Positions 1 through 8,858 of a stretch of 64,000 nucleotides of DNA are shown here, piece by piece. Position 1 is the first letter of the stretch, and the number at the start of each line of letters is the position of its first letter. A program made the position numbers and the translations under genes. The notes below the pieces were generated by a model, which saw nothing but the letters and a program-made list of their open reading frames with translations, ran no database searches and had not been told where the DNA came from. Source of the stretch: Parapedobacter defluvii (GTDB lineage: Bacteria; Bacteroidota; Bacteroidia; Sphingobacteriales; Sphingobacteriaceae); assembly GCF_014642075.1 (NCBI RefSeq), contig NZ_BMIK01000004.1, positions 1-64,000 on the forward strand, given 5' to 3'.

Positions 1-1
1 G

Positions 2-160
2 CACAACTCCAACCACAGCGGGTTCACCGGGCGAGCCAATGACTGGACGCTGGTTTACAGCGAGGTACATCCCTCAAAACACGGCGCGGCCATAAGGGAA
101 GGTGAGATCAAAGCTTGGAAAAGCCGTACAAGGATTGAACAGATGGTCCGCCATGCTTAG
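2..160 (+). CDS. GIY-YIG nuclease, C-terminal 52 residues (5' end outside window)
   Basis: The gene runs in from the left edge and ends at TAG 158-160. The visible protein carries the C-terminal signature of small GIY-YIG (YhbQ/UvrC-like) endonuclease domains: an N-S-N-H-S-G-F-T-G-R stretch, then DWTLVYSE, a REGEIKAWKSR helix and a short basic tail. The catalytic GIY and YIG strands lie outside the window, so activity cannot be judged. The last codons (GCT TAG) coincide with nucleotides 5-10 of a tRNA-like sequence that continues to 230, so the stop codon is made of tRNA bases. I infer a nuclease gene inserted in, or recombined with, a tRNA gene. Family assignment is fairly secure. Confidence 0.8.
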   Translation, partial: HNSNHSGFTGRANDWTLVYSEVHPSKHGAAIREGEIKAWKSRTRIEQMVRHA

Positions 161-230
161 CCCAGCCGGTTCAGAGCATCCCGACTTACAGTCGGGAGGG
201 TCACTGGTTCGAACCCAGTAGCTCCCACCA
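155..230 (+). pseudogene. tRNA 3' part (tRNA-Val-like, anticodon TAC), 5' acceptor strand replaced
   Basis: From GCT at 155 the sequence follows a tRNA from about nucleotide 5 onward: D-arm, an anticodon arm whose 7-base loop CTTACAG would present TAC, a perfect T-arm (ACTGG, TTCGAAC, CCAGT), acceptor 3' strand AGCTCCC, discriminator A and encoded CCA at 228-230. Three defects argue against function. The bases where acceptor nucleotides 1-4 should be do not pair with the 3' strand (only GCT/AGC pairs). The D-stem has a C-A mismatch (GCCC against GAGC). The anticodon stem is 6 bp long instead of 5. It could be a remnant left when the nuclease gene was inserted; Val identity rests only on the apparent anticodon. 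Confidence 0.65.
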
Positions 231-259
231 ACACCCGCCAATGGCGGGTGTTCTTTTTT
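231..259 (+). terminator. Rho-independent terminator after the tRNA-like element
   Basis: Perfect 9-bp stem ACACCCGCC / GGCGGGTGT with an AAT loop, followed by TCTTTTTTC. The T-run is only on the plus side, so it terminates plus-strand transcription (nuclease/tRNA). The porin gene converges on it from the right. Confidence 0.85.
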
Positions 260-265
260 CTCAGT

Positions 266-2254
266 CTAATCGTAAAATTTCCATACAATACCTATCCGCA
301 GATTAGCGTTGTTCATTGGATACCGGCGCACCGTATAGTACCCAGCCGGCCATATGTGCTGATTCAGGAAATTGTAGCTCAGGAAAAGATTAGCACGTTT
401 GAGGGTAGCTGTGGTCCACACATCCACAATGGGATACGTGGAGAATTCGATACCCGTATTATCGTTGTAAAACTGCCCGATGTTAACGGCATATGAAGGC
501 GTCTTGAAAGGGGTGTTGAAACGGACATCAAAGCCTAGGTTGAAGTCAACAATTTTATAAAGTAATCCGTTATAATAAAGGCTATGCCAGGTATAAAGTT
601 CCGGAACGGCAAGTACCGCATTGTAATCAGACTTCTGGTATACCGCGTAATTTTTGAAATGAAACCTTCCCAGTGTAAAGTTTTGGCCTACAGACAGTTT
701 CAGTAGGTTGATGTTGTTCCCCAATTGCGCGGGTTCAACAACACGTAACTTACGGGGATCCAAACTGGGATTATCCACCTCTTTATAATACAGGTGATTG
801 CTGATAAGGAAATATTCAGCTTTTCCGGAGAAGCCAATGGCCGCATTCCGGTAGGAAAAGGAAAAGTTGGTGGTTTTGGTCTTTTCGAAGTTATGCTCCC
901 ATTGGTGATAGGTATAATTAACCCGTTGAAACAGCCATTCGGGTGATTTATTTTGCGTATAAGCACCTAATACAACCCGACCGATGGTATTGCTCAGCAA
1001 AATGTCAGCTTTCGCTTCGTAGAGATAATCTCCGAAGTTTGCCCCCTGCACGATCTGATTCAGGTCTCCCGTAATGGTAACGCGGTCGCTGAAACGATAC
1101 CCGATGCCGGCTTTAAGCGTGCTGTTTTGCAGGAATGCATGATACCCACTGTCGCGATACCAATGCATATCGTGCTGATATCCCAGGTCAATTTTCACTT
1201 CATTTTTGATAAATGCTAGTGACTTTCCCCGCAGGTAAAAGCTGTAGCCAAAATCATTGGTCACGGTGTTCACCCGAGTGGTGTCGTCTGTTAGCCTGCT
1301 TTGTACGAAGGGGAATACGCCATTCACATCTTCTTCATTTTTATAAAACTGAAAATTCTGAAAATGCACATTCAGGCTATGTGACATACGATTTGTAGGC
1401 AGGATCTGCTGTTCCGGTTTCCCCGCGTTGATGGTATCCAAACGCCCTACGAACAGGCTTTGCCGCAGGAAAATGTTGTTATCTCGCCAAGTGTGCCTGG
1501 GGCGGTTATCACGCGTACCGATAAGTTTTGTAGGTTCCGAGTCACTCGCCCCCCGTTCCGGATCCCGAAAAATGGTGTCATTAAGTATGGACCCATTTTC
1601 AGTGGAAATAAGTTTATTGAACACCGCATTTGTTAGTAGATTATAGCGGTGGTTCGACGATTCATACCAGGCAAAAACAGCGGATTTTAAATCGTTGTAC
1701 CGTTGATTCGTGTAATAGCCATCGGCACGTGCAGCATGAAACTCACCGCCGACGTTTAATCGGGGATTGATGTTCTGCGTTACCTTTGCCCGGATAATCT
1801 GATCGTCAAAGAAAAAACCGACATTATACAATTCCGAAAAGGGCGCACGGGCGCGGTAATACTTGACGGAATCGGATCGGTAAAGGTATCTGTCCAAACT
1901 ATGGAACCCCGTTTGAAAACCAATGGTTTTATTGGGAACAAAGAGTAGATCGCGTGTAGCCAGCCCATAACTGCCTAAGTGGATGCTGGGGTTCATCGGC
2001 TGATTCTGCGGATTGTAATATTGGAAATTCTGGTGCAGTGTATCAATCTGATACGTAAATGTGCCTTGCTTCATCATGGCAAGGGTCGTATAGCGGATGT
2101 ATCTTGCCGAGTAAATTACAGAATCTTCTTTGTTGTCTTCTGCGGCACGTGCTGAGTCCAATGCACTGCTAAATTCTCCCTCCTGTGCGTGCAGTGCAGG
2201 CAGGAAAGAAAACGAACACAGCGAGAGCAGCAAAACGCGCAGCAGGGCCTTCAT
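266..2254 (-). CDS. Putative outer-membrane porin (Porin_10-like, Bacteroidota)
   Basis: A 662-residue protein with a signal peptide (hydrophobic stretch about residues 4-21, cleavage likely after A23 in LHA-Q) and then a long run of alternating polar and aromatic strands typical of a large beta-barrel. It resembles the putative porin family found near core genes in Bacteroidota, but the substrate is unknown. The start ATG overlaps the stop of the upstream purine nucleoside phosphorylase gene in an ATGA at 2251-2254, so the two are probably translationally coupled. This raises the possibility of a nucleoside-related role, which is inference only. Confidence 0.75.
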   Translation of the reverse strand: MKALLRVLLLSLCSFSFLPALHAQEGEFSSALDSARAAEDNKEDSVIYSARYIRYTTLAMMKQGTFTYQIDTLHQNFQYYNPQNQPMNPSIHLGSYGLATRDLLFVPNKTIGFQTGFHSLDRYLYRSDSVKYYRARAPFSELYNVGFFFDDQIIRAKVTQNINPRLNVGGEFHAARADGYYTNQRYNDLKSAVFAWYESSNHRYNLLTNAVFNKLISTENGSILNDTIFRDPERGASDSEPTKLIGTRDNRPRHTWRDNNIFLRQSLFVGRLDTINAGKPEQQILPTNRMSHSLNVHFQNFQFYKNEEDVNGVFPFVQSRLTDDTTRVNTVTNDFGYSFYLRGKSLAFIKNEVKIDLGYQHDMHWYRDSGYHAFLQNSTLKAGIGYRFSDRVTITGDLNQIVQGANFGDYLYEAKADILLSNTIGRVVLGAYTQNKSPEWLFQRVNYTYHQWEHNFEKTKTTNFSFSYRNAAIGFSGKAEYFLISNHLYYKEVDNPSLDPRKLRVVEPAQLGNNINLLKLSVGQNFTLGRFHFKNYAVYQKSDYNAVLAVPELYTWHSLYYNGLLYKIVDFNLGFDVRFNTPFKTPSYAVNIGQFYNDNTGIEFSTYPIVDVWTTATLKRANLFLSYNFLNQHIWPAGYYTVRRYPMNNANLRIGIVWKFYD

Positions 2255-3075
2255 TGCTGCAAAGCTACCAATTCTTTCAATATTAACGCCATCTTCGGCT
2301 CAGCGGCTCCGGCTACCTCAACAATTTCGGCAAGTGAGACCGGCTGGAGGTCGTCGTGAAACCCTTCGTCCGTAATGACCGAAATCGCGAAGACCGGCAA
2401 ACCCATGTGGTTGGCCACAATCACTTCCGGCACGGTACTCATCCCGACGATGTCTCCGCCGATGAGGCGCATGTAACGGTATTCAGCCCGGGTCTCCAAA
2501 TTCGGCCCAGGGGTCGATACATAGACCGCACGGTGAGTTCTGATGCTATGCCGATGGGCGATGGTTAACCCCTGTTGGATCATATCCATATCATAAGGCC
2601 GGCTCATGTCCGGAAATCGAGGACCAAAGCGTGGATCATTAGCTCCGCGCAAGGGATTATCGGGCAGGAGATTTATATGATCGTCAATGATGGCTAGGTC
2701 ACCTTTCCGTATCTCCGGATTAAGTGATCCCGAAGCGTTGGATACAAATAGTTTTTGTATCCCCAATGCTTTCATAACCCGTACCGGAAAGGTAATCTGC
2801 TGCATACTGTATCCCTCATAATAGTGAAGGCGCCCCTGCATGGCCACGACAGGCTTGCCCTGAAGCATGCCGAAGATCAGTTTGCCCGTATGAAATTCTA
2901 CGGTGGAAATCGGGAAATTGGGGATATTGGCATACATCAATTGATGCGCGACCGCTACTTCCTCAGCCAGTTTCCCTAAGCCCGTGCCCAGAATAATGCC
3001 AAACTCGGGCGTAAAATCGCCGATGCGATGTTTAATAAACGATATGGTTTCTTCAATCAAATGAAACATGGTCAT
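2251..3075 (-). CDS. Purine nucleoside phosphorylase
   Basis: Cleaves purine (deoxy)nucleosides with phosphate to free base and (deoxy)ribose 1-phosphate in purine salvage. The 274-residue protein has the family landmarks in order: GTGLGKLAEE near the N-terminus, HYYEGY, NASGSLNP, the PGPNLETRAEYR segment and the SVITDEG base-binding loop. I place the start at 3075 because GAGGAG lies about 9 bases upstream; an in-frame ATG at 3117 lacks such a site and would add 14 residues without family resemblance, and another ATG follows two codons later. The gene lies downstream of rsgA and overlaps the porin gene by 4 bp. Confidence 0.9.
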   Translation of the reverse strand: MTMFHLIEETISFIKHRIGDFTPEFGIILGTGLGKLAEEVAVAHQLMYANIPNFPISTVEFHTGKLIFGMLQGKPVVAMQGRLHYYEGYSMQQITFPVRVMKALGIQKLFVSNASGSLNPEIRKGDLAIIDDHINLLPDNPLRGANDPRFGPRFPDMSRPYDMDMIQQGLTIAHRHSIRTHRAVYVSTPGPNLETRAEYRYMRLIGGDIVGMSTVPEVIVANHMGLPVFAISVITDEGFHDDLQPVSLAEIVEVAGAAEPKMALILKELVALQQ

Positions 3076-3123
3076 CAAAACTTGCTCCTCAAACTTAACG
3101 TAAATTTTGCGAGTCACAAAAAG

Positions 3124-4050
3124 CTACATCCGCGTATCGTTGCCATGGTAAATGCTCAGGTAACTTTCATAGCGGCTCGGGGCAATCTGTCCTTCATAAA
3201 GGGCATTCAATACCGCGCAACCCGGCTCATTTATATGGCGGCAGTTGTTGAAGCGGCAGTCGTTCATCAGCACACGCATCTCGGGGAAGAAATGGCTAAG
3301 CTCCTGCTGTTCGATATCAATAATGCCTAATTCCCGTATCCCCGGCGTATCAATCAGCTTTCCCCCAAACGGGAGCATAATCATTTCCGCAAAAGTTGTT
3401 GTATGCTTACCTTTGTCAGACCATTCGGAAACCGCCGCCGTGCGGAGATCGGCACGGGGATGGATAGCGTTGATCAGCGTAGATTTGCCCACACCGGAAT
3501 GCCCGGAAATCAGTGTCGTCCTGTCCCGCAGCAAATCTTTGAAAACTTCGATGTTAGTGCCTTGAAGTGCTGATACTTCATGACAGGGGTACCCGATGGC
3601 TTTATAAATGGCCTCGTAATCCCGTAATATGGCTAATCCCTCTTCTGAAAATAGATCCAATTTATTGAATATCAACCCAGCAGGTATATCGTACGCTTCT
3701 GCAGTGACAAGAAAGCGGTCGATGAATCCCAATGAAGTGAACGGAGAAGCTAAGGTAACGACCAAAAATGCCTGGTCTAGGTTGGCGGCAATAATCTGCG
3801 CTTGTTTCGACAGGTTTACGGATTTACGGATGATGTAGTTCTTCCGTTCGTGGAGGTGTACAATAATGGCAGTATTGCCGGCAGCTTCTGTCTCGAGGAT
3901 GATGTCTACCCAATCACCGACCGCTATCGGGTTGGTGGTTTTAATATCCTTAGTTCTGAATTTACCCTTAATCCGGCTTTTATAGCTGTTGCCATCGTCG
4001 GCAAGCACCTCGTACCAGCTTCCTGTTGATTTGGTGACGAGACCCTTCAT
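3124..4050 (-). CDS. rsgA: Ribosome small-subunit-dependent GTPase A
   Basis: A circularly permuted GTPase that helps late maturation of the 30S ribosomal subunit. Visible parts: an N-terminal OB-fold (about residues 1-70), then GTPase motifs in the permuted order NKLD (G4), GHSGVGKST (G1) and DTPG (G3), and a C-terminal zinc knuckle with C-x5-C-x-H and a later Cys (CRFNNCRH...GC). At 308 residues from the ATG at 4050 it has the usual length; a longer frame to 4080 only adds a non-conserved tail. It heads the minus-strand run rsgA - purine nucleoside phosphorylase - porin and is divergent from polA. Confidence 0.93.
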   Translation of the reverse strand: MKGLVTKSTGSWYEVLADDGNSYKSRIKGKFRTKDIKTTNPIAVGDWVDIILETEAAGNTAIIVHLHERKNYIIRKSVNLSKQAQIIAANLDQAFLVVTLASPFTSLGFIDRFLVTAEAYDIPAGLIFNKLDLFSEEGLAILRDYEAIYKAIGYPCHEVSALQGTNIEVFKDLLRDRTTLISGHSGVGKSTLINAIHPRADLRTAAVSEWSDKGKHTTTFAEMIMLPFGGKLIDTPGIRELGIIDIEQQELSHFFPEMRVLMNDCRFNNCRHINEPGCAVLNALYEGQIAPSRYESYLSIYHGNDTRM

Positions 4051-4155
4051 CCGATTACCTTGTTGTATCCCTTTGTACATGCTGCCATTACCGCAAAAGT
4101 CGTAAATTTATTTGTGAAGTTACCAATTTGTGCCGCGCATCTCGTCCCGATCGCC

Positions 4156-4163
4156 TATCTTTG
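4156..4163 (+). promoter_or_regulatory. -7 element of the polA promoter
   Basis: TATCTTTG matches the Bacteroidota -7 consensus TAnnTTTG. Transcription from about 4168 would give a leader of roughly 20 bases containing GGAG at 4181-4184, five bases before the GTG start at 4190. A TTTG at 4127-4130 is too far upstream for a well-spaced -33 element. Confidence 0.6.
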
Positions 4164-4189
4164 TACGCATACCAATACGTGGAGTGCCC

Positions 4190-6991
4190 GTGAACAAATT
4201 ATTTCTTTTAGACGGAATGGCCTTGATTTACAGGGCTTATTTTGCATTAAGTAAAACGCCGAGAATTACATCAACCGGGTTTAATACCTCCGCGATATTC
4301 GGGTTTGCCAATACGTTACTTGAATTATTGCGCACACAGCAACCCTCTCATATTGCGGTAGTATTTGACACCATGGCCCCCACTAACCGCCATACGGAAT
4401 TTGAATCCTACAAGGCAAATCGACAGGCCATTCCAGAAGATCTCGCAGCAGCGATTCCTTATGTATATAAACTGGTGGAAGGGTTCAATATTCCCATCAT
4501 CACAATGGATGGTTATGAGGCCGACGATATCATCGGTACATTGGCAAAGCAGGCGGAGGCACGGGGCTATACGGTATATTGCATGACGCCCGACAAGGAT
4601 TTCGGGCAATTGGTGTCAGAACGTATTTTCATTTATAAACCCGCCCGGTTGGGCAATGGGGCCGAGGTACTCGGTGTAAAGGAAATATTGGAAAAATGGG
4701 AAGTAACCGACGTCAAGCAAGTGATCGATATCCTGGGCCTTTGGGGCGATTCCGTGGATAACATTCCGGGCATACCGGGTATCGGCGAAAAGACAGCCAA
4801 AGACCTGATCAAGCGATTTGGTTCGATGGAGAATATATTGGCTAATACAGATCAACTCAAGGGCAAGCAAAAGGAGAATCTCGAAACATTTGCCGAGCAG
4901 GGGCTGATTTCGAAGAAGTTGGCGACAATCCAGTTGGATGTGCCCATCGAACTGGACGAGGAGAAATTGACGCTTGGCGAACCCGACCGGGAAGTGTTGG
5001 AGCCCCTTTTTGCGGAACTGGAATTCCGTACCTTGGGCAAGCGTGTTTTTGGCGAAGAGTTTAATGTGCTGGAGGCAAAGACCGGTACAGGCACGCAAAT
5101 GGATCTGTTTGGAAATGCGTCCGACAGCAGCCTGCAGGTACCCGGCACGGCGACCGAATATGTACCGCCACCGGCAAGCCGGAGTGTCCACAACACGCCG
5201 CATGAATATTTTTTGGCAGACACACCTGAGCAGCAACAGGAGCTGGCTGCATTGCTGGCTAGACAGCGGAGTTTTTGTTTTGATACGGAAACTACCGGTA
5301 CAGATGCCAATACAGCCGATTTAGTAGGACTTTCTTTTGCCATTGAGCCGGGCAAGGCGTGGTATGTGCCTGCTTGCCCCGACCGCGAAGAATGCTTGCG
5401 GTTATTGGCCTATTTTAAACCGGTATTCGAAGACGAAACAATTGAAAAAATCGGCCAAAATACCAAATATGACATCCTCTTGCTTGCCCGGTATGGTGTT
5501 GCCGTACGGGGCCCTTTGTTCGATACCATGTTGGCACACTACCTCATTGATCCGGACACGCGCCATGGCATGGATGTGCTAGCTGAGAATTACTTGGGTT
5601 ATACCCCCATTTCCATTACGGAACTGATTGGGCCGAGAGGTAAGAAGCAAGGAAACATGCAGGATGTTGACGTAGAAACGATCAAAGAATATGCCGCTGA
5701 AGACGCCGACATTACGCTGCAGTTAAAGGCGGTTTTTGAGCCGTTACTGGAGCAGGCCGAAGCTGCGGAACTGGCCCGAAAAGTGGAATTTCCCTTGGTG
5801 CATGTACTTGCGGAAATGGAGCAATGTGGTGTTAATATCGATGTGCCGGTATTGCGGCAGCTGTCGGAAACCTTGGAACATGATTCGGCGGCTATCGAAA
5901 AAACCATTTACCAGAAAGCCGGCGTGCGCTTTAACATCGCTTCGCCCAAGCAGTTGGGTGAGGTACTCTTCGAAAAATTGCAGCTTGATCCCAAAGCCAA
6001 GAAAACCAAAACCGGACAGTATAAAACCGGTGAAGATGTGCTACTGGCCCTGGCTCCAAAGAGTGATATTGTTAAAGACATCTTGGAATTCAGACAATTG
6101 CAGAAACTTAAGTCGACTTATGTGGATGCGCTGCCGCAACTGATCAATCCAATTACCGGCCGTGTGCATACGTCTTATAACCAAGCCGTAGCCGCTACAG
6201 GCCGGCTGAGTTCAACGAATCCCAACCTACAAAATATTCCCATCCGGACCGAGCGCGGACGGGAAGTACGCAAAGCGTTCATCCCCCGGGATGAGGATCA
6301 TGTGATTTTATCGGCCGATTATTCACAAATTGAATTGCGGTTGGTAGCGCACATGAGCGGCGATGAGGGCATGCTGGATGCTTTTGCCAAAGGACTGGAT
6401 GTTCACCGGGCTACCGCGGCCAAGGTATATGGCGTGCCGTTGGAAGAAGTGACGCCTGACCAACGGCGGAATGCCAAGGCTGTGAATTTCGGCATTATTT
6501 ATGGCCAGTCAGCTTTTGGTCTCTCTCAAAACTTGGGCATCCCCCGTACCGAAGCGGCACAGATCATCGAACAGTATTTTACGCAATATCCGGGTATTAA
6601 ACGGTATATGAATGATGCCATCAATTTCGCCAAGGAAAATGGCTATGTCGAAACCCTGCTTAAACGGCGGCGTTACCTGAGGGATATCAATTCGGCCAAC
6701 CAAACCGTAAGAGGGTTTGCCGAACGAAATGCGATCAATGCACCCATTCAGGGTTCGGCGGCAGATATGATCAAGGTAGCCATGATTGCCATTCACGAGG
6801 CAATTAAACAACGTGGATTGCGCGGTAGGATGACCATGCAGGTGCACGATGAGTTGGTATTTGATGTCCCCAAGGAAGAACTGCCCATTTTCCGGGAACT
6901 TGCAGAAACACATATGAAAAATGCATTGGTCATGTCTGTACCCATCGTGGTTGAATTAGGGGAGGGTCGCAATTGGCTGGAAGCCCATTAG
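4190..6991 (+). CDS. polA: DNA polymerase I
   Basis: Repair and Okazaki-fragment polymerase of 933 residues. Order of domains: 5'-nuclease (about 1-300, beginning KLFLLDGMALIYRAYFAL, with EADDIIGTLA), 3'-5' exonuclease (about 360-540) and the family A polymerase. The exonuclease keeps the D-x-E signature in FDTETTGTD and a later YAAEDAD, so proofreading is probably active, unlike in many polymerases of this family. The polymerase domain has DYSQIELR and MQVHDELVF with the metal-binding acids. I choose GTG at 4190 because GGAG is correctly spaced and homologs begin there; the ATG at 4130 lies upstream of the probable promoter. Confidence 0.95.
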   Translation: MNKLFLLDGMALIYRAYFALSKTPRITSTGFNTSAIFGFANTLLELLRTQQPSHIAVVFDTMAPTNRHTEFESYKANRQAIPEDLAAAIPYVYKLVEGFNIPIITMDGYEADDIIGTLAKQAEARGYTVYCMTPDKDFGQLVSERIFIYKPARLGNGAEVLGVKEILEKWEVTDVKQVIDILGLWGDSVDNIPGIPGIGEKTAKDLIKRFGSMENILANTDQLKGKQKENLETFAEQGLISKKLATIQLDVPIELDEEKLTLGEPDREVLEPLFAELEFRTLGKRVFGEEFNVLEAKTGTGTQMDLFGNASDSSLQVPGTATEYVPPPASRSVHNTPHEYFLADTPEQQQELAALLARQRSFCFDTETTGTDANTADLVGLSFAIEPGKAWYVPACPDREECLRLLAYFKPVFEDETIEKIGQNTKYDILLLARYGVAVRGPLFDTMLAHYLIDPDTRHGMDVLAENYLGYTPISITELIGPRGKKQGNMQDVDVETIKEYAAEDADITLQLKAVFEPLLEQAEAAELARKVEFPLVHVLAEMEQCGVNIDVPVLRQLSETLEHDSAAIEKTIYQKAGVRFNIASPKQLGEVLFEKLQLDPKAKKTKTGQYKTGEDVLLALAPKSDIVKDILEFRQLQKLKSTYVDALPQLINPITGRVHTSYNQAVAATGRLSSTNPNLQNIPIRTERGREVRKAFIPRDEDHVILSADYSQIELRLVAHMSGDEGMLDAFAKGLDVHRATAAKVYGVPLEEVTPDQRRNAKAVNFGIIYGQSAFGLSQNLGIPRTEAAQIIEQYFTQYPGIKRYMNDAINFAKENGYVETLLKRRRYLRDINSANQTVRGFAERNAINAPIQGSAADMIKVAMIAIHEAIKQRGLRGRMTMQVHDELVFDVPKEELPIFRELAETHMKNALVMSVPIVVELGEGRNWLEAH

Positions 6992-7005
6992 CAGTTAATA
7001 ACCGT

Positions 7006-8127
7006 ATGAGATTACCGTTGCTCTTCTGCTTGTTGGCGGTTTCACCAATCGTTTTCGCAAATGGGCTGGATACCGTCCCAAAGACTCCTGTTTACTACGA
7101 AAATGCATCCAACGGACAGACTCGTTTTTTTTATGACGACCGTTATTTCCTGGCCGATAAAGATTGTCAGTTTAAGGCCATTGAACGCGTAGCCCGGTAT
7201 GATTTCCAGCAGCGGATGTTCGTCGGTTCCTTCATTGATTTCAATAATGAGGGCCGGGGAGTTTTACGGGGAAGCTACCAAAACGGCAAGAAAGAAGGAA
7301 AATTTACAGCCTATCACCCCAATGGGCAGATCAAGTGGGAAGGTAACTACACACAGGATACGCCGAATGGATTATGGAAATATTACTACCCCGATGGGAA
7401 GCCATTACTCGAAGTAGAATACGGCTACGAGGGAATAAATATCCGTAGTTTCTGGGATCGGAGGGGCCGGCAACGGGTTACCGACGGAAACGGACAGTAT
7501 CAATTTGAGGTGGAAGCCGATGGCTACAGCGAATTCGGGTACGTGCGGTACAACCGGAAAGGAAAGGTGGTAGATGGACAGCCACATGGCAATTGGATCA
7601 TCGAATATGTCTTTGGCGACGGAAAAAAAGAGGGCGCAGGCCACGAGCTGTATCAGCACGGCAGGTTTATCCGTGGGTACGAAAGCTATAAAGACGAAGA
7701 GTTTTTCGATGCACCGAGATACCGCTTACTGCCTGTGGATTTTTTCACCCGGGCCGAGGCACTGATCGGCAAGGAATGCTCCATTGATGAGTATTCGGGA
7801 TTTACGGGTTACTTAAGCAACCATTTGGAAGACTGGTTTGAAGGTGAAGTAGATGAGATGCCGGATCCGCTGAATATTAAATTCACCCTAGCGGTGACCC
7901 GGACGGGAGAACCCGGAAAAATTGAAATGGATACTACGTTTATACAGAAACGGTATGCGAATCTATTGATGGAAGGAATCCAGCAGGTGGGGTTTTGGTT
8001 CCCCTCATTTGCAGCAGGGGAATTCATCAACGATACGCTCACCGTCACGATGGAAGCATTCCCCGATGCGGTTGGACGCAAACTCCGCTTCTTTGACGTG
8101 AAGATACGGCGCGAGAAAGGTATTTGA
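7006..8127 (+). CDS. YwqK/MORN-repeat secreted protein
   Basis: A 373-residue protein with a signal peptide (RLPLLFCLLAVSPIVFA, cleavage after the A in VFA). Its first half contains tandem repeats of the MORN_2/YwqK kind, with units such as G-x-Y-x-N-G-K-K-E-G and HPNGQIKWEGNY. Such repeat proteins are common in Bacteroidota and of unknown function; some YwqK relatives act as immunity proteins, for which there is no support here. The C-terminal half, from about residue 260, is unrelated to the repeats and may be a TonB-C-like fold (weak). The start is the ATG at 7006, 14 bases after the polA stop. Confidence 0.6.
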   Translation: MRLPLLFCLLAVSPIVFANGLDTVPKTPVYYENASNGQTRFFYDDRYFLADKDCQFKAIERVARYDFQQRMFVGSFIDFNNEGRGVLRGSYQNGKKEGKFTAYHPNGQIKWEGNYTQDTPNGLWKYYYPDGKPLLEVEYGYEGINIRSFWDRRGRQRVTDGNGQYQFEVEADGYSEFGYVRYNRKGKVVDGQPHGNWIIEYVFGDGKKEGAGHELYQHGRFIRGYESYKDEEFFDAPRYRLLPVDFFTRAEALIGKECSIDEYSGFTGYLSNHLEDWFEGEVDEMPDPLNIKFTLAVTRTGEPGKIEMDTTFIQKRYANLLMEGIQQVGFWFPSFAAGEFINDTLTVTMEAFPDAVGRKLRFFDVKIRREKGI

Positions 8128-8178
8128 CACTTGCATAACCTCAGCAAGTTACCTAACTTCGCCTACTAAATTCGACAT

Positions 8179-8838
8179 ATGACAATTCACAAAGAAGGAT
8201 ATACCAGCCTAGCAATTGTTGCATTGGTTATATTTGTTGCCAATGCATTGGTACACTATTTTATACCGGATGCTACCTGGGCTGTCTGGCTCACCTACAT
8301 CCTCTCATTTTTACTCTTCGTAACCATCCTTCAGTTTTTCAGAAATCCCCGGCGGCGCATTACTACCGATGAAAATCTGATCTTGTGCCCGGCGGATGGC
8401 AAAGTAGTCGTGATCGAAGAAGTGGAGGAAACGGAATATTTCCAAGACAGACGCATACAGGTATCCATCTTTATGTCGCCTATCAATGTACATATCAACC
8501 GGAACCCAGTAAGCGGTACGGTTACATTCTTCCGCTATCATCCGGGCAAGTATTTGGTTGCCTGGCATCCCAAATCATCTACCCTTAATGAGCGGACCAC
8601 AATCGCGGTACAGACCGGACAAGGGAAAGAAATACTCTTCCGGCAGATTGCGGGCGCAATGGCCCGGCGTATCGTTTGGTACGTGGAAGAAGGTGCTCCC
8701 GTACAGCAGGGAGCTGAATTTGGATTTATCAAATTTGGCTCACGGGTGGATGTTTTTCTTCCCCTGGACGCTAAGGTGGATGTGAAAATCGGAGATAAGG
8801 TATCCGGCGGCCTTACGGTGTTGGGTCGGTTTCAATAA
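8179..8838 (+). CDS. psd: Phosphatidylserine decarboxylase family protein
   Basis: Makes phosphatidylethanolamine from phosphatidylserine at the inner membrane. The 219-residue size fits the short decarboxylase class with one or two N-terminal membrane helices (about residues 8-28 and 33-52). The conserved segments CPADGKVV, RIQVSIFMSPINVH and the C-terminal FGSRVDVFLP are present; in the last, the Gly-Ser bond is where family members cleave themselves to form the pyruvoyl group. It is followed after 20 bases by the histidine kinase gene. Confidence 0.88.
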   Translation: MTIHKEGYTSLAIVALVIFVANALVHYFIPDATWAVWLTYILSFLLFVTILQFFRNPRRRITTDENLILCPADGKVVVIEEVEETEYFQDRRIQVSIFMSPINVHINRNPVSGTVTFFRYHPGKYLVAWHPKSSTLNERTTIAVQTGQGKEILFRQIAGAMARRIVWYVEEGAPVQQGAEFGFIKFGSRVDVFLPLDAKVDVKIGDKVSGGLTVLGRFQ

Positions 8839-8858
8839 TCTTTTAATCAATTGCGGCG

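Noticed and set aside
3079-3095. TAAGTTTG as -7 element for the purine nucleoside phosphorylase gene
   Set aside because: It would place the start of transcription within or after the GAGGAG ribosome-binding site; more likely chance, with the gene read from rsgA.
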